Shown: positions 17,223 to 27,231, counted from the first letter of the stretch. The stretch is 32,415 bases of DNA from an uncultured Bacteroidaceae bacterium (GCA_905235575.1 CAJOLZ010000025.1:1-32415), one strand, 5' to 3'. The notes: generated from the sequence alone by a model not told the origin. Made by a program: numbers and translations.

Positions 17223-17588
17223 TTAAAGAACTTCAGGTGCCAGTGAAACGACCTTCATGTTGACTGCACGCAATTCGCGAGCAACAGGACCAAAAATACG
17301 ACTACCTCGCAACTCACCTGCATTGCTCAGAAGCACGCAAGCATTATCATCAAAACGAATGTAGGAGCCGTCAGCACGACGAACCTCCTTCTTAGTACGT
17401 ACAATTAAGGCCTTCGAAACGGTACCCTTCTTAATCTCACTTGATGGAATCACATTCTTTACAGTGACCACAATTACGTCACCTACAGATGCATAGCGAC
17501 GACGAGTTCCGCCAAGTACTCGTATGCACAAGCACTCCTTGGCTCCGCTATTATCTGCAACGACTAACTTAGATTCTGCCTGTATCAT
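17223..17588 (-). CDS. rplN: 50S ribosomal protein L14
   Basis: The 121-residue uL14 begins [20 protein letters not shown] and carries the family signature region [20 protein letters not shown] followed by [11 protein letters not shown]. It forms an intersubunit bridge with 16S rRNA and is the docking site for the silencing factor RsfS in bacteria that have it. It starts 2 nt after rpsQ. Confidence 0.97.
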   Translation of the reverse strand: MIQAESKLVVADNSGAKECLCIRVLGGTRRRYASVGDVIVVTVKNVIPSSEIKKGTVSKALIVRTKKEVRRADGSYIRFDDNACVLLSNAGELRGSRIFGPVARELRAVNMKVVSLAPEVL

Positions 17589-17590
17589 AA

Positions 17591-17848
17591 TTACTTAGCT
17601 CTTTCTACGATTTCAACTACTCTCCATCTCTTTGTCTTGCTCAGAGGACGAGTCTCCATAATCAGGACAGTATCTCCCTTATGGCAATCGTTCTTCTCGT
17701 CATGGGCATGGTACTTCTTCGTTTTCGAAACGAACTTACCATAAATAGGGTGTTTTTCCTTGAACTTAGCAGCCACCACAATGGTCTTATCCATTTTGTC
17801 GCTTACTACGACACCCGTTCGCGTTTTTCTTAAATTTCTTTCTTCCAT
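17591..17848 (-). CDS. rpsQ: 30S ribosomal protein S17
   Basis: The 85-residue uS17 ([20 protein letters not shown], then [20 protein letters not shown]) has the OB-fold signature [20 protein letters not shown]. It binds the 5' domain of 16S rRNA. An in-frame ATG at 17858-17860 would add four residues. The start at 17848 is chosen because family members usually begin at the MEERNLRK position, but the longer form is possible. Confidence 0.95.
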   Translation of the reverse strand: MEERNLRKTRTGVVVSDKMDKTIVVAAKFKEKHPIYGKFVSKTKKYHAHDEKNDCHKGDTVLIMETRPLSKTKRWRVVEIVERAK

Positions 17849-17862
17849 GTCTAAGACCATTA

Positions 17863-18057
17863 TTATTTGTTAAGTTCTCTCTGACGGAGTACTGTCTTCA
17901 GACGAGCTATATTACGACGCGCAATCCGAATCTGAGAATTATTCTCAAGGGGAGAAACTGCATGATTCAGTAGCATCTGGTTATAGTTTGCCTGCTCTGT
18001 TTGAATGCGCTCAACCAAATCGGCTGTAGACATTCCATTGATTTCTGCCATTTTCAT
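17863..18057 (-). CDS. rpmC: 50S ribosomal protein L29
   Basis: This is a 64-residue, all-helical uL29: an [20 protein letters not shown] helix, then a short loop, then [20 protein letters not shown]. It sits at the polypeptide exit beside L23, where trigger factor and SRP dock. The second methionine (codon 3, 18051) could also be the start. It begins 2 nt after rplP. Confidence 0.95.
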   Translation of the reverse strand: MKMAEINGMSTADLVERIQTEQANYNQMLLNHAVSPLENNSQIRIARRNIARLKTVLRQRELNK

Positions 18058-18059
18058 CG

Positions 18060-18485
18060 TTATGCGTTTTTATCGTAATCTCTTCTTACTACAAACTTTG
18101 TCGTCACAGGCAGTTTCTGGGCAGCCAGTCGGAGTGCCTCCTTAGCTATTTCATACGAAACGCCCTCAATCTCGAAAATAATACGGCCAGGAGTAATGGG
18201 GAAAACATAGCCCACGGGATCACCCTTACCTTTACCCATACGTACGTCTGCAGGTTTCTTGGTTATAGGCTTATCCGGGAAGATACGGATCCAACTCTGA
18301 CCCTCACGTTGCATATAACGTGTCATGGCAACACGCGCAGCCTCAATCTGGGCAGCAGTAATCCAATGTGTATCAAGGGACTTGATGCCAAAGGAACCGA
18401 ATGCCAGCTGATTGCCACGCATGGCATTGCCCTTACAACGACCTTTTTGTGGTCTTCTGTATTTAGTTCTTTTCGGTTGTAACAT
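18060..18485 (-). CDS. rplP: 50S ribosomal protein L16
   Basis: The 141-residue uL16 begins [20 protein letters not shown] and contains [20 protein letters not shown] and [20 protein letters not shown]. It helps place A-site tRNA near the peptidyl-transferase centre. The arginine hydroxylated in E. coli (R81) lies in the RMGKGKG segment, which is kept here. It is 13 nt after rpsC. Confidence 0.97.
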   Translation of the reverse strand: MLQPKRTKYRRPQKGRCKGNAMRGNQLAFGSFGIKSLDTHWITAAQIEAARVAMTRYMQREGQSWIRIFPDKPITKKPADVRMGKGKGDPVGYVFPITPGRIIFEIEGVSYEIAKEALRLAAQKLPVTTKFVVRRDYDKNA

Positions 18486-18498
18486 GATAAATCAAATT

Positions 18499-19227
18499 TT
18501 AGCGATTGCTATTCTTTTTACGACGGAAATTCTTACCGCCATTGCCGCCAATGCCACGACCATTTGCTTTCTGCTGAGTGAAATTGGGGGCCAGGTCCTT
18601 CTTTCCGTAAACTTCTCCACGGCATATCCATACCTTGATACCAAGCAGACCCACCTTTGTGAGAGCCTCTGACTGGCAGAAGTCAATATCAGCACGAAGG
18701 GTGTGAAGTGGAGTACGTCCTTCCTTAAACATTTCAGAGCGTGCCATTTCAGCACCATTCAGACGACCGGCGATCAACACCTTAATACCCTCGGCACCAG
18801 CACGCATGGTATTGGCAATTGCCATCTTAATAGCACGACGATATGAAATACGTCCTTCAACCTGACGAGCAATGTTGTTAGCAACAATGACAGCGTCGAG
18901 TTCAGGTCTCTTTACCTCAAAGATATTAATCTGGATATCCTTCTCAGTGAGTTTCTTCAACTCCTCCTTCAGGTTGTCAACCTTTTCGCCGCCTTTGCCG
19001 ATAATCAGACCGGGGCGAGCTGTGCAAACGGTGATTGTCACCATCTTCAATGTACGCTCAATAACAATACGTGAGATGCTGGCATCACCAAGTCGAGCGT
19101 TAAGGTACTTACGAATCTTGGCATCTTCCAGAATTGATTCTCCGAATTCATTTCCGCCGAACCAATTGGAGTCCCAACCGCGAATATATCCCAAACGGTT
19201 GCTTATAGGATTAACTTTCTGTCCCAT
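18499..19227 (-). CDS. rpsC: 30S ribosomal protein S3
   Basis: The protein has 242 residues. It begins [20 protein letters not shown], then has a type-II KH domain (about 65-110: [20 protein letters not shown], with the GxxG loop) and a C-terminal domain with [20 protein letters not shown] and GVKVW-like [14 protein letters not shown]3 lines the mRNA entry tunnel and takes part in helicase activity. The tail is basic with Gly/Asn runs. It lies 6 nt after rplV. Confidence 0.97.
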   Translation of the reverse strand: MGQKVNPISNRLGYIRGWDSNWFGGNEFGESILEDAKIRKYLNARLGDASISRIVIERTLKMVTITVCTARPGLIIGKGGEKVDNLKEELKKLTEKDIQINIFEVKRPELDAVIVANNIARQVEGRISYRRAIKMAIANTMRAGAEGIKVLIAGRLNGAEMARSEMFKEGRTPLHTLRADIDFCQSEALTKVGLLGIKVWICRGEVYGKKDLAPNFTQQKANGRGIGGNGGKNFRRKKNSNR

Positions 19228-19233
19228 ATCTAC

Positions 19234-19635
19234 TTATTCTTTATCTTTCTTAGTATCGACAAACAAAGTTACATGGTTAGAACGCTTACGGATTCTATAA
19301 CCACGACCTTGTGGTGCAGGTCTCATACGCTTCAGAGTAACACCTTCATCCACAAAAATCTTTGTGATATAGAGTTCGCCATCCTCAGCTTTACGCTCAT
19401 TCTTCTGTTCCCAGTTAGCAATAGCGGAACGGAGCAGTTTCTCCACGTCGGCAGAAGCTGCCTTCTCGCAGAACTTCAATGTTCCAAGGGCCCTATTTAC
19501 CTCCATGCCGCGAACCAAATCAACCACATATCTCATCTTGCGGGGAGACGAAGGCACATTCCTCAATTTTGCGAAATACTGGGTCTTGAGGGCTGCTTTT
19601 CTTTCTTCAGCAGCTAATTTCTTTCTTTTTCCCAT
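19234..19635 (-). CDS. rplV: 50S ribosomal protein L22
   Basis: The 133-residue uL22 carries [20 protein letters not shown] at the start of the fold and the beta-hairpin signature [20 protein letters not shown] near its end. That hairpin lines the exit tunnel and is the site of macrolide-resistance changes in other bacteria. No change from the usual pattern is obvious. A Lys/Glu-rich 20-residue N-terminus precedes the fold. It follows rpsS by 36 nt. Confidence 0.97.
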   Translation of the reverse strand: MGKRKKLAAEERKAALKTQYFAKLRNVPSSPRKMRYVVDLVRGMEVNRALGTLKFCEKAASADVEKLLRSAIANWEQKNERKAEDGELYITKIFVDEGVTLKRMRPAPQGRGYRIRKRSNHVTLFVDTKKDKE

Positions 19636-19671
19636 TATATTATCACTCTAATTTTTCAACAATCTGCCTGC

Positions 19672-19941
19672 CTACTTCTTCTTGTTACCTGCATGGCCGC
19701 CGAACTTGCGTGTCGGAGCAAACTCTCCCAGCTTGTGTCCAACCATATTCTCAGTAACGTAAACAGGAATAAACTTATTTCCGTTGTGAACGGCTACCGT
19801 ATGACCTACAAAGTCAGGTGAAATCATTGAAGCACGAGACCATGTCTTCACGACGTTCTTCTTGCCACTCTCATTCATGGCAAGTATTCTTTTCTCGAGC
19901 TTGACTTCGATATACGGACCTTTCTTTAATGAACGACTCAT
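19672..19941 (-). CDS. rpsS: 30S ribosomal protein S19
   Basis: The 89-residue uS19 ([20 protein letters not shown]) has the signature [20 protein letters not shown] followed by [14 protein letters not shown]. It forms a complex with S13 in the 30S head and contacts the bridge to the large subunit. It is 24 nt after rplB. Confidence 0.97.
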   Translation of the reverse strand: MSRSLKKGPYIEVKLEKRILAMNESGKKNVVKTWSRASMISPDFVGHTVAVHNGNKFIPVYVTENMVGHKLGEFAPTRKFGGHAGNKKK

Positions 19942-19965
19942 ATTTTTACTCTAGTTAACTTGTGG

Positions 19966-20790
19966 TTACTTATTACATCTTTCGATAATATACTTGTTGG
20001 ACTGCTTCTTCGGTGCACGTGTCTTGAGACCCTTTGCATAAAGTCCCTTACGCGAACGAGGATGACCACCAGACTGACGTCCTTCACCACCACCCATGGG
20101 GTGATCGTGCGGATTCATCACGACGCCACGGTTGTGGGGGCGACGGCCCATCCAACGCGAGCGACCAGCCTTACCAGAACTCTCCAGTCCATGATCCGAG
20201 TTACCTACGCTGCCCACAGTAGCCTTGCAAGCACTGAGAATCTGACGAGTTTCGCCAGAAGGCAACTTGATCACACAATAACGACCCTCACGGGAAGTCA
20301 ACTGAGCAAAATTACCAGCGGAACGCACGAGCAACGCGCCCTGACCGGGGCGAAGTTCGATGTTGTGAATCACAGTACCCACAGGAATGTTCTGCAGAGG
20401 CAGAGCATTTCCCACTTCGGGTGCTGCATCAGGACCACTCATCACAGTGGTACCCACTTTCAGTCCGTTGGGAGCAATAATATAACGTTTCTCTCCGTCA
20501 GCGTAGAACAACAGAGCAATGCGAGCCGAGCGGTTCGGGTCATACTCAATTGTCTTTACCACTGCGGGAACACCATCCTTCTCACGCTTAAAGTCAATGA
20601 TACGATACAACTTTTTGTGGCCACCACCGATATAACGCATGGTCATCTTACCAGTGTTGTTTCGGCCGCCAGTTGAACGCTTGCCGTAAACGAGAGACTT
20701 CTCAGGTACCGATGCAGTAATCTCTTCGAAGGTACCTATAATCTTGTGTCTTTGGCCCGGGGTTGTGGGCTTGAATTTACGTACTGCCAT
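19966..20790 (-). CDS. rplB: 50S ribosomal protein L2
   Basis: The 274-residue uL2 has the central SH3-like RNA-binding domain ([20 protein letters not shown]) and the C-terminal loop [16 protein letters not shown] with the conserved histidine linked to peptidyl-transferase function. It ends [20 protein letters not shown]. It is one of the most conserved 50S proteins and is needed for subunit joining. It is 8 nt after rplW. Confidence 0.98.
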   Translation of the reverse strand: MAVRKFKPTTPGQRHKIIGTFEEITASVPEKSLVYGKRSTGGRNNTGKMTMRYIGGGHKKLYRIIDFKREKDGVPAVVKTIEYDPNRSARIALLFYADGEKRYIIAPNGLKVGTTVMSGPDAAPEVGNALPLQNIPVGTVIHNIELRPGQGALLVRSAGNFAQLTSREGRYCVIKLPSGETRQILSACKATVGSVGNSDHGLESSGKAGRSRWMGRRPHNRGVVMNPHDHPMGGGEGRQSGGHPRSRKGLYAKGLKTRAPKKQSNKYIIERCNK

Positions 20791-20798
20791 TTCTCTTA

Positions 20799-21089
20799 TT
20801 AAATATTGCTATAGAAATCTATTACATCGCCTTCCTTGAGGGTCACGATAGCCTTCTTGAAGGCATTTGTGCGTCCTTTCACCAGACCAGACTTTGTATA
20901 GCGGTTCTTGGCCTTGCCTGCATACTTGCTTGTATTCACGTCTGTGACGGTTACATTATACAGAGCCTCAACCTCTTTCTTTATCTCAATCTTGTTGGCA
21001 TCAGGACGAACAATGAAGCCGAACTTGTTCTGCTTCTCTGTGATCTTGGTCATCTTCTCTGTGACCAATGGTTTGATGATATTTGCCAT
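20799..21089 (-). CDS. rplW: 50S ribosomal protein L23
   Basis: The 96-residue uL23 begins [20 protein letters not shown], has the family region [20 protein letters not shown], and has the tunnel-facing loop around [15 protein letters not shown]23 at the tunnel exit is the main docking site for trigger factor and SRP. It is 13 nt after rplD. Confidence 0.97.
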   Translation of the reverse strand: MANIIKPLVTEKMTKITEKQNKFGFIVRPDANKIEIKKEVEALYNVTVTDVNTSKYAGKAKNRYTKSGLVKGRTNAFKKAIVTLKEGDVIDFYSNI

Positions 21090-21102
21090 AATGTCCGACT
21101 AC

Positions 21103-21732
21103 TTACTTGGTTAAGTTACCATTGATAACATCCAACGCGCCTTCGCTAATGACCATAACATCTGCATCCAACACTTTGTAGGTGTTCAGAGCAGAAGCGG
21201 CCATCACCTGGACACGCTCAAGGTTACGAGCCGACAAATATACAATTTTATCGGCACCTGGCAAAACGAACAGGCTTTTTTTGCCTGAAACTTTAAGATT
21301 ATTTATGATTTCAATCATGGATTTCGTTCTCGGAGCCTCCAGAGTGAAGTTTTCCACAACTAAAATAGCATTCTCCTGTGCCTTGTAGGTCAGTGCAGAC
21401 CTGCGAGCCAACTGGCGAACCTTCTTGTTCAGTTTGAAACTATAATCACGGGGCTTCGGACCGAATACACGACCACCACCAATTAATACGGGCGAATTGA
21501 TATCACCACGACGAGCACCGCCGCCGCCTTTCTGGCGTCCCAGCTTGCGGGTTGAACCACTGACTTCGCTTCTCTCCTTTGATTTTGCAGTACCCTGACG
21601 CTGGTTTGCCATCAGCAGCTTCACGTCAAGATAGATTGCATGGTCATTGGGCTCAATAGCGTAAATGGCATCGTTCAGGGTTACTTTTCTTCCAGTATCC
21701 TGACCCTTTATATTCAAAACACTTACTTCCAT
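21103..21732 (-). CDS. rplD: 50S ribosomal protein L4
   Basis: The 209-residue uL4 has the long internal loop (about 45-100: [20 protein letters not shown], then [20 protein letters not shown]) that reaches the exit tunnel. The globular part includes [20 protein letters not shown]. In E. coli L4 represses the S10 operon, but no such target was identified here. Its ATG overlaps the rplC stop codon by one base (TAATG), so translation is likely coupled. Confidence 0.97.
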   Translation of the reverse strand: MEVSVLNIKGQDTGRKVTLNDAIYAIEPNDHAIYLDVKLLMANQRQGTAKSKERSEVSGSTRKLGRQKGGGGARRGDINSPVLIGGGRVFGPKPRDYSFKLNKKVRQLARRSALTYKAQENAILVVENFTLEAPRTKSMIEIINNLKVSGKKSLFVLPGADKIVYLSARNLERVQVMAASALNTYKVLDADVMVISEGALDVINGNLTK

Positions 21733-22349
21733 TACTTAATAATGCTAACGATTGAACCTTTGTACCCGGGGATACTTCCCTTTATCAGCAGCAGATTGTG
21801 CTCGGGGATAACTTTTAATACTTGCAGGTTGTGGGTAGTTACACGCTCATTACCCATCTGTCCACCCATGCGCATGCCTTTGAAGACCTTTGCGGGATAG
21901 GAACATGCGCCGATTGAACCGGGTTTGCGCAGACGGTCATCCTGACCATGTGTCACCTGACCAACACCGCCGAAGCCATGGCGCTTTACCACGCCCTGGA
22001 AACCGCGACCCTTCGACGTGCCAATCACGTCTACGAAGGTGCTGTTGGCAAACATTTCCACCGTGAGGGTGTCGCCCAAATTCAGTTCCTGCTCAAATCC
22101 TGTGAACTCGGCCAAGTGTCTCTTGGGTGTCACGCCGGCTTTCTTAAAGTGTCCCAGCATAGGCGCAGAAGTGTTCTTCTCCTTTGCCTCCTGATATCCG
22201 AGCTGAACAGCGCTGTAGCCGTCCTTCTCTACACTTTTCACCTGAGTAACAACACAAGGACCTACTTCGATAACAGTGCATGGTACATTCTTACCCTCGG
22301 CACTGAATACGGATGTCATTCCGATTTTCTTTCCTAATAATCCTGGCAT
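21732..22349 (-). CDS. rplC: 50S ribosomal protein L3
   Basis: The 205-residue uL3 starts [20 protein letters not shown]. Its central extension, with [20 protein letters not shown] and [20 protein letters not shown], reaches toward the peptidyl-transferase centre. L3 is an early assembly protein of the 50S subunit. It lies 16 nt after rpsJ and overlaps rplD by one base. Confidence 0.97.
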   Translation of the reverse strand: MPGLLGKKIGMTSVFSAEGKNVPCTVIEVGPCVVTQVKSVEKDGYSAVQLGYQEAKEKNTSAPMLGHFKKAGVTPKRHLAEFTGFEQELNLGDTLTVEMFANSTFVDVIGTSKGRGFQGVVKRHGFGGVGQVTHGQDDRLRKPGSIGACSYPAKVFKGMRMGGQMGNERVTTHNLQVLKVIPEHNLLLIKGSIPGYKGSIVSIIK

Positions 22350-22365
22350 TTCTGATGTCTTGTTC

Positions 22366-22671
22366 TTACACCTTAATCTCTACCTCCACACCGCTGGGCA
22401 GTTCCAGTTTCATCAGGGCGTCGACAGTCTTTTCGGTCGAGCTGTAGATGTCGATGAGACGCTTGTAAGCGTTCAACTCGAACTGTTCACGACTCTTCTT
22501 GTTTACGAAGGTCGAACGGTTTACGGTAAAGATTCTCTTACGTGTGGGCAGAGGTATGGGACCGCTGACAATGGCGTCAGTGCTCTTGACGGTCTTTACG
22601 ATTCTTTCTGCCGACTTGTCCACGAGGTTGTGGTCGTAAGACTTCAGTTTGATTCTAATTTTTTGACTCAT
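22366..22671 (-). CDS. rpsJ: 30S ribosomal protein S10
   Basis: The 101-residue uS10 ([20 protein letters not shown]) has the signature [20 protein letters not shown] in its extended loop. It belongs to the 30S head and, as NusE, can also join transcription antitermination complexes. It follows fusA after 108 nt without a tuf gene between them, the usual Bacteroidota order. I see no convincing promoter in that gap. Confidence 0.97.
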   Translation of the reverse strand: MSQKIRIKLKSYDHNLVDKSAERIVKTVKSTDAIVSGPIPLPTRKRIFTVNRSTFVNKKSREQFELNAYKRLIDIYSSTEKTVDALMKLELPSGVEVEIKV

Positions 22672-22779
22672 TTTTCTTTTGTTTTAGATTCTTTGTTTTA
22701 GGAGGATGCATAAGAGTCGTTTGCTATGCAGGCTCCGTTCATTTCTCTTTCTAATGTTCTTCTGTCAGACGGGATTCGA

Positions 22780-24897
22780 TTACACCAAGTCAACACGTCC
22801 CTTTATTTCTTCCAGCACAGCCTTGGCGATACCGGAGCTTACGGGAGCATGGTGGTCGTAGGTCATCGAACTGGTGGCACGTCCCGAGGTGATGGTACGC
22901 AGTGCGGTCACATAGCCGAACATCTCAGCCAGAGGCACCATTGCTTTCACCAGACGGGCACCTGTACGGGTGGTGTCCATACCTTCGATTTGTCCACGAC
23001 GCTTGTTGAGGTCGCCAATCACGTCGCCCATGTTCTCTTCGGGAGTGATTACCTCCAGACGCATGATGGGTTCCATCAGCACAGGCTTGGCTTTTGCGCA
23101 AGCATTCTTGTATGCCTGCATGGCGCAAATCTCGAACGAAAGCTGGTCGGAGTCCACGGGATGGAAGCTACCGTCCACCAGTTCAACTTTCAGGCTGTCC
23201 ATGGGATAACCACCCAGCACACCGTTCTTCATGGCGTTTTCGAAGCCTTTCTGAACAGCAGGAATGAATTCCTTGGGAATGTTACCACCGGTCACCGAGT
23301 TGATGAACTGCAGACCGCCTTCCTTGTAATCTTCGTCGATAGGACCTACGTTCACGATGATGTCGGCAAACTTACCGCGACCACCAGACTGCTTCTTGTA
23401 AACCTCGCGGAGGTTGATGGTCTGCGTGATGGCTTCCTTGTAGTTCACCTGAGGCTTACCCTGGTTGCATTCCACCTTGAACTCGCGACGCAGGCGGTCG
23501 ATGATGATATCCAGATGGAGCTCGCCCATACCGGAAATCACGGTCTGTCCGCTCTGGTCGTCGGTCTTCACGGTGAAGGTGGGGTCTTCCTCAGCCAACT
23601 TGGCAAGTCCGTTCGACAGTTTGTCGAGGTCTTTCTGTGTCTTGGGCTCAACAGCGATACCGATAACGGGATCGGGGAAGTCCATCGACTCCAGTACGAT
23701 TGGTGCATCTTCGTCGCTCAACGTATCGCCAGTGCGAATGTCCTTGAAACCAACGCCGGCACCGATGTCACCAGCTGCAATCTCTTCCACGGGGTTCTGG
23801 TGGTTGGAGTGCATCTGGAAGAGGCGGCTTACGCGTTCCTTCTTACCCGAACGTACGTTGTAGATATACGATCCGGCAGTTACCTTACCAGAGTAAACAC
23901 GGAAGAATGTCAGACGTCCCACATAGGGGTCGGTGGCAATCTTGAATGCCAAAGCTGCAGTCTTCTCGTCCTCGCTGGGGTGACGGTCCTCTTCTTCGCC
24001 GGTCTCGGGGTTCTTGCCTACGATGGCAGGAGTGTCGAGGGGTGAGGGCAGGAACATGCAGACATAGTCGAGCAAGGTCTGCACACCCTTGTTCTTGAAG
24101 GATGAACCACAGGTCATGGGCACCAGGTTGAGCGAGAGCGTACCCTTGCGGATGGCTGCGATGAGCTCTTCCTCGGTGATGGTTGTGGGGTCGTCGAAGA
24201 ATTTCTCCATCAGAGCTTCGTCCTGCTCGGCAGCCTGCTCCAACAGTTTGCTTCTCCACTCCTCACACTCGGCCTGCATGTCAGCCGGAATCTCTTCCAC
24301 GTCGTATTCAGCACCCATCGTCTCGTCGTGCCACAGGATGGCTTTCATGCGGATGAGGTCGACGATGCCCTTGAATCGCTCTTCGGCACCGATGGGTACG
24401 GAGATGACGGCGGGGTTGGCACCCAGTATGTCCTTCATCTGGCGCACCACTTCGAAGAAGTCGGCACCCGAACGGTCCATCTTGTTCACATATCCCAGTC
24501 GGGGCACGTTGTACTTGTCAGCCTGACGCCACACGGTCTCCGACTGTGGCTCTACGCCGCCCACGGCGCAGTATGTAGCCACGGCACCGTCGAGCACGCG
24601 CAAGGAGCGCTCCACCTCGGCCGTGAAGTCCACGTGTCCCGGGGTGTCAATCAGATTAAATTTGTACTTGTTTCCGTTCCAGGTCCAATAAGCAGTTGTA
24701 GCAGCAGAAGTAATCGTAATACCACGCTCCTGCTCCTGAGCCATCCAGTCCATAGTGGCTGCACCTTCGTGCACCTCGCCAATCTTATGCGTTTTGCCCG
24801 TATAGAAGAGGATACGCTCCGAAGTTGTTGTCTTTCCGGCATCGATGTGTGCCATGATGCCGATGTTTCGTGTCAGATGTAAATCTTGTCTTGCCAT
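22780..24897 (-). CDS. fusA: Elongation factor G
   Basis: The 705-residue GTPase drives translocation of tRNA and mRNA. The G-domain motifs are intact: G1 [12 protein letters not shown] (about 16-27), G2 [12 protein letters not shown]3 DTPGHVDF and G4 NKMDR. The later domains include [20 protein letters not shown] (domain III), [20 protein letters not shown] (domain V) and the C-terminal [11 protein letters not shown]. Its place in the str operon, 17 nt after rpsG, marks it as the main housekeeping EF-G rather than a specialised paralogue. Confidence 0.98.
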   Translation of the reverse strand: MARQDLHLTRNIGIMAHIDAGKTTTSERILFYTGKTHKIGEVHEGAATMDWMAQEQERGITITSAATTAYWTWNGNKYKFNLIDTPGHVDFTAEVERSLRVLDGAVATYCAVGGVEPQSETVWRQADKYNVPRLGYVNKMDRSGADFFEVVRQMKDILGANPAVISVPIGAEERFKGIVDLIRMKAILWHDETMGAEYDVEEIPADMQAECEEWRSKLLEQAAEQDEALMEKFFDDPTTITEEELIAAIRKGTLSLNLVPMTCGSSFKNKGVQTLLDYVCMFLPSPLDTPAIVGKNPETGEEEDRHPSEDEKTAALAFKIATDPYVGRLTFFRVYSGKVTAGSYIYNVRSGKKERVSRLFQMHSNHQNPVEEIAAGDIGAGVGFKDIRTGDTLSDEDAPIVLESMDFPDPVIGIAVEPKTQKDLDKLSNGLAKLAEEDPTFTVKTDDQSGQTVISGMGELHLDIIIDRLRREFKVECNQGKPQVNYKEAITQTINLREVYKKQSGGRGKFADIIVNVGPIDEDYKEGGLQFINSVTGGNIPKEFIPAVQKGFENAMKNGVLGGYPMDSLKVELVDGSFHPVDSDQLSFEICAMQAYKNACAKAKPVLMEPIMRLEVITPEENMGDVIGDLNKRRGQIEGMDTTRTGARLVKAMVPLAEMFGYVTALRTITSGRATSSMTYDHHAPVSSGIAKAVLEEIKGRVDLV

Positions 24898-24914
24898 TGT
24901 CTGTTTACTGCTAC

Positions 24915-25391
24915 TTAGAATCGGAAGTGAGCAAATGCACGGTTAGCCTCGGCCATACGGTGCATGTCCTCCTTGCGCTTGAATGCGCCTCCCTGCTCGT
25001 TATATGCGTCCATAATCTCAGCGGCCAGTTTGTCGGCCATTGTCTTGCCTCCACGTTTACGTGCGTAGAGAATCATGTTTTTCATGGATACACTTTCCTT
25101 GCGGTCGGGACGAATCTCAGTAGGAACCTGGAAAGTAGCGCCACCGATACGGCGGCTCTTTACCTCCACCTGGGGAGTAATCTTGTCGAGGGCCTCTTTC
25201 CAAATCTGGAGGGAGGGCTTCTCCTCGCTTGCCATCTTGTTCTGAACAATCTCCAGTGCGTTGTAGAAGATCTCGTATGAGATGCTCTTCTTGCCATCGT
25301 ACATCAGATGGTTCACAAACTTAGACACCTTCACGTCGCCGTAAACGGGATCGGGAAGGATGATTCGTTTCTTTGGTTTTGCTTTACGCAT
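24915..25391 (-). CDS. rpsG: 30S ribosomal protein S7
   Basis: The 158-residue uS7 begins [20 protein letters not shown], contains the family signature [20 protein letters not shown], and ends [20 protein letters not shown] plus FRF. It starts assembly of the 30S head and lies at the mRNA exit. In E. coli S7 represses the str operon. It is separated from rpsL by 121 nt, the widest gap in the cluster, which holds a -7-like sequence. Confidence 0.97.
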   Translation of the reverse strand: MRKAKPKKRIILPDPVYGDVKVSKFVNHLMYDGKKSISYEIFYNALEIVQNKMASEEKPSLQIWKEALDKITPQVEVKSRRIGGATFQVPTEIRPDRKESVSMKNMILYARKRGGKTMADKLAAEIMDAYNEQGGAFKRKEDMHRMAEANRAFAHFRF

Positions 25392-25482
25392 TGTCTTGTT
25401 TGTTTTTGTGTTCAGGGCTGCATTCTCGCGTCTTCAGCCGCTCCTCTGAGCAACTTACTCAACCTTCGTCTACAACCAAAAA

Positions 25483-25490
25483 CAAAGTTA
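25483..25490 (-). promoter_or_regulatory. Possible internal promoter before rpsG (-7 box only)
   Basis: The minus strand carries TAACTTTG, an exact TAnnTTTG match, 91 nt before the rpsG ATG, in the widest gap of the cluster. No TTG lies at the right distance upstream, so this is only suggestive. Confidence 0.35.
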
Positions 25491-25512
25491 ATGGATAAAT
25501 GTTCTCTTGTCG

Positions 25513-25890
25513 TTACTTCTGTTTCGGGCGCTTGGCTCCGTACTTCGAACGGCGCTGGGTTCTGTTGGCCACACCGGCGGTGTCGAGCGTACCACGTACT
25601 ATGTGATAGCGCACACCGGGCAGGTCTTTCACACGGCCACCACGCACGAGCACAATGCTGTGTTCCTGCAGGTTGTGACCCTCTCCGGGAATGTAACTGT
25701 TGACCTCCTTCGAGTTGGTCAAACGCACACGAGCGACTTTTCGCATCGCTGAATTAGGCTTCTTAGGCGTTGTTGTGTAGACACGAACGCAGACACCTCG
25801 GCGCTGCGGACAGTTGTCCAGCGCAGGGCTCTTGCTCTTGTCCACCAACGCGGTACGGCCTTTTCTTACCAATTGTTGAATTGTGGGCAT
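25513..25890 (-). CDS. rpsL: 30S ribosomal protein S12
   Basis: The 125-residue uS12 starts [20 protein letters not shown] and includes the decoding-site loops [20 protein letters not shown] and [17 protein letters not shown]. Lys43, Lys88 and Pro91, whose replacement gives streptomycin resistance in other bacteria, all have the wild-type residue. It is the first gene of the super-operon. A -7 box lies about 80 nt upstream of its ATG. Confidence 0.97.
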   Translation of the reverse strand: MPTIQQLVRKGRTALVDKSKSPALDNCPQRRGVCVRVYTTTPKKPNSAMRKVARVRLTNSKEVNSYIPGEGHNLQEHSIVLVRGGRVKDLPGVRYHIVRGTLDTAGVANRTQRRSKYGAKRPKQK

Positions 25891-25946
25891 TTTGTTTTTG
25901 TTTTATTATTATTATTTATGTATATAGGCATAGTATGTTGACAAAC

Positions 25947-25961
25947 GGGCATTTTTAGCCC
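25947..25961 (-). promoter_or_regulatory. Small hairpin in the rpsL leader
   Basis: GGGC TAAAAAT GCCC on the minus strand forms a 4-bp G/C stem with a 7-nt loop. It lies between the inferred transcription start and rpsL. There is no T run, so it is not a terminator. A regulatory role, such as ribosomal-protein feedback, is only a guess. Confidence 0.3.
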
Positions 25962-25971
25962 ATTCGGGGTG

Positions 25972-25979
25972 CAAAGGTA
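25972..25979 (-). promoter_or_regulatory. Probable promoter (-7 box) of the str-S10-spc-alpha cluster
   Basis: TACCTTTG on the minus strand matches TAnnTTTG exactly. The -33 position holds only a weak AATG-like sequence. Transcription would start near 25965, giving a leader of about 75 nt before rpsL. Confidence 0.55.
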
Positions 25980-26207
25980 CGAATATTTTTCGATATGACC
26001 ATTTCAGCGACCTAAGATTAACCCGAAAGAGGGTGTTTTGAGTGATTTTTAAGATTATTTAACTTTTCAAACGCATTTTTTTTGCTCTTCTCGCTCAGAT
26101 TCGCCCCATCGCAGTGAAAAAAACGGCACACAACAGGTCCGATTTGGGTCTCATTTTGCCCTCCGGAGGCATCCGAAAAGACATCAATACCGAGACTGCT
26201 GAATCGA
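25980..26207. other. Intergenic DNA upstream of rpsL, no gene seen
   Basis: This stretch contains A and T runs (for example around 26078-26086 and 26115-26122), a 10-bp palindrome CCTCCGGAGG (about 26160-26169) and no frame with coding character. An open frame crosses it on the minus strand only as an extension antisense to, or out of frame with, pstB. Apart from the upstream part of the rpsL promoter I see no defined feature. Confidence 0.5.
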
Positions 26208-26292
26208 CGCAACGTGGTGCGACGGCCGTCGCACCACAGTCCGACAGGTGTCGCAGCACGGTGCGTCAGGCGGAAAAACGCGGTGCGTTGCA
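26208..26292 (+). repeat. Intergenic hairpin repeat, copy C
   Basis: Bases 26208-26243 fold as two 16-nt arms around the loop GGCC. The inner 10 pairs are perfect, and 13 of 16 pair overall. The 12-mer CGACGGCCGTCG at its tip is a perfect palindrome. Its tail (26263-26292) matches copy B in sequence and spacing. It lies just beyond the pstB terminator. Confidence 0.8.
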
Positions 26293-26310
26293 GATGTGTC
26301 TCCAACGGGC

Positions 26311-26355
26311 AAAAAGAAAGAGAGGATGCGCTGCCTGTGCAGACACATCCTCTCT
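26311..26355 (-). terminator. Rho-independent terminator of the phosphate operon
   Basis: On the minus strand a perfect 10-bp stem AGAGAGGATG / CATCCTCTCT (26319-26355), with a small inner CTGC/GCAG stem, is followed by TTCTTTTT. It lies 43 nt after the pstB stop codon. Confidence 0.85.
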
Positions 26356-26397
26356 CGTATTTTGCTTTCGAAGTGCAATGTTCCGTGGTGGCAACGC

Positions 26398-27228
26398 TCA
26401 ACTGAAACCGCCGTCCAGATAGCGCTGCGTCAGTTCGTGACGCGGATTGTTGAACACCTGGTCGGCATCGCCCTCCTCGATGGCCTCGCCCAGATACATG
26501 AATATGACGTGGTCGGCAATGCGCTTGGCCTGGCGCAGCGTATGGGTCACCATGACGATGCTGTAGTCCTTCTTCAGTTCCACGAACAGTTCCTCCACCG
26601 TGCGGCTCGACAGAGGGTCGAGGGCGCTGGTGCTCTCGTCGGCCAGCAGATAGCTGGGCTCGATGGCGAGCGAGCGGGCCAGGCAGAGACGCTGCTGCTG
26701 ACCGCCGGAGAGTTTCCCGGCCGGAGAGTGCAGACGGTCTTTCACCTCGTCCCACAGACCCACGGCGCGCAGGTAGTATTCGACGATGGCATCCAGTTTC
26801 TTGCGTCCGCTGATTCCGTGAATGCGGCAACCATAGGCGATGTTGTCGTAGATGCTCATGGGCAGCGGACAGGGGCGCTGGGGCACCAGTCCGATGGTGC
26901 GGCGTATCTCCGTGAGCTCGCTGGGACCGGCAGTCACGATGTTGCGGTCGCCCAGCTGAACGACACCTGTAATCTTCACGCCTTCGATGGTGTCCACCAG
27001 ACGGTTGAAGGTGCGCAGCAGGGTGGTCTTTCCACATCCCGAGGGACCGATGATGCAGGTTATCTTATTGTGTGGGATTTCCACATTGACATGCTTCAGA
27101 ATGGGGTTACCGCCGATGTAAACGCTGAGCGAATGGGTGCTCAGACGCATATTGGCGGGATGGGGAAACTTGTTGTTGACGGAAAAGTTATCGTGTCCCC
27201 CCGATTTTCCTGAGAATAGCTTTATCAT
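26398..27228 (-). CDS. pstB: Phosphate ABC transporter ATP-binding protein PstB
   Basis: This 276-residue ATPase powers phosphate import through PstC and PstA. It has Walker A GPSGCGKTT (61-69), the Q-loop in VPQRPCPLPMSIYDN (typical of PstB), the signature LSGGQQQR (173-180), Walker B LLADE (194-198), the D-loop SALD and the switch histidine H229 (VTHT). The usual DEPT after Walker B reads DEST (S199). The first 26 residues are a non-conserved extension, and Met27 is a possible later start. It begins 3 nt after pstA and a terminator follows. No phoU is next to it. Confidence 0.93.
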   Translation of the reverse strand: MIKLFSGKSGGHDNFSVNNKFPHPANMRLSTHSLSVYIGGNPILKHVNVEIPHNKITCIIGPSGCGKTTLLRTFNRLVDTIEGVKITGVVQLGDRNIVTAGPSELTEIRRTIGLVPQRPCPLPMSIYDNIAYGCRIHGISGRKKLDAIVEYYLRAVGLWDEVKDRLHSPAGKLSGGQQQRLCLARSLAIEPSYLLADESTSALDPLSSRTVEELFVELKKDYSIVMVTHTLRQAKRIADHVIFMYLGEAIEEGDADQVFNNPRHELTQRYLDGGFS

Positions 27229-27231
27229 GTC

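Noticed and set aside
22672..22779. Missing tuf gene between fusA and rpsJ as a deletion
   Set aside because: In Bacteroidota tuf usually lies elsewhere, and the gap shows no remnant of it, so this is the normal order.
22726..24045. Long plus-strand open frame of 439 codons opposite fusA
   Set aside because: It is antisense to a complete EF-G gene with all its motifs. The translation is rich in His and Val without any recognisable domain, as expected from the codon bias of the opposite strand.
25416..25439. GGCTG...CAGCC stem after rpsL as a terminator
   Set aside because: It has only 5 bp with a 14-nt loop and no T run, and rpsG and fusA follow in the same orientation.
26018..27037. Minus-strand open frame of 339 codons overlapping pstB
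   Set aside because: It is out of frame with pstB, which has every ABC motif, and it runs on through the terminator and repeat copy C.
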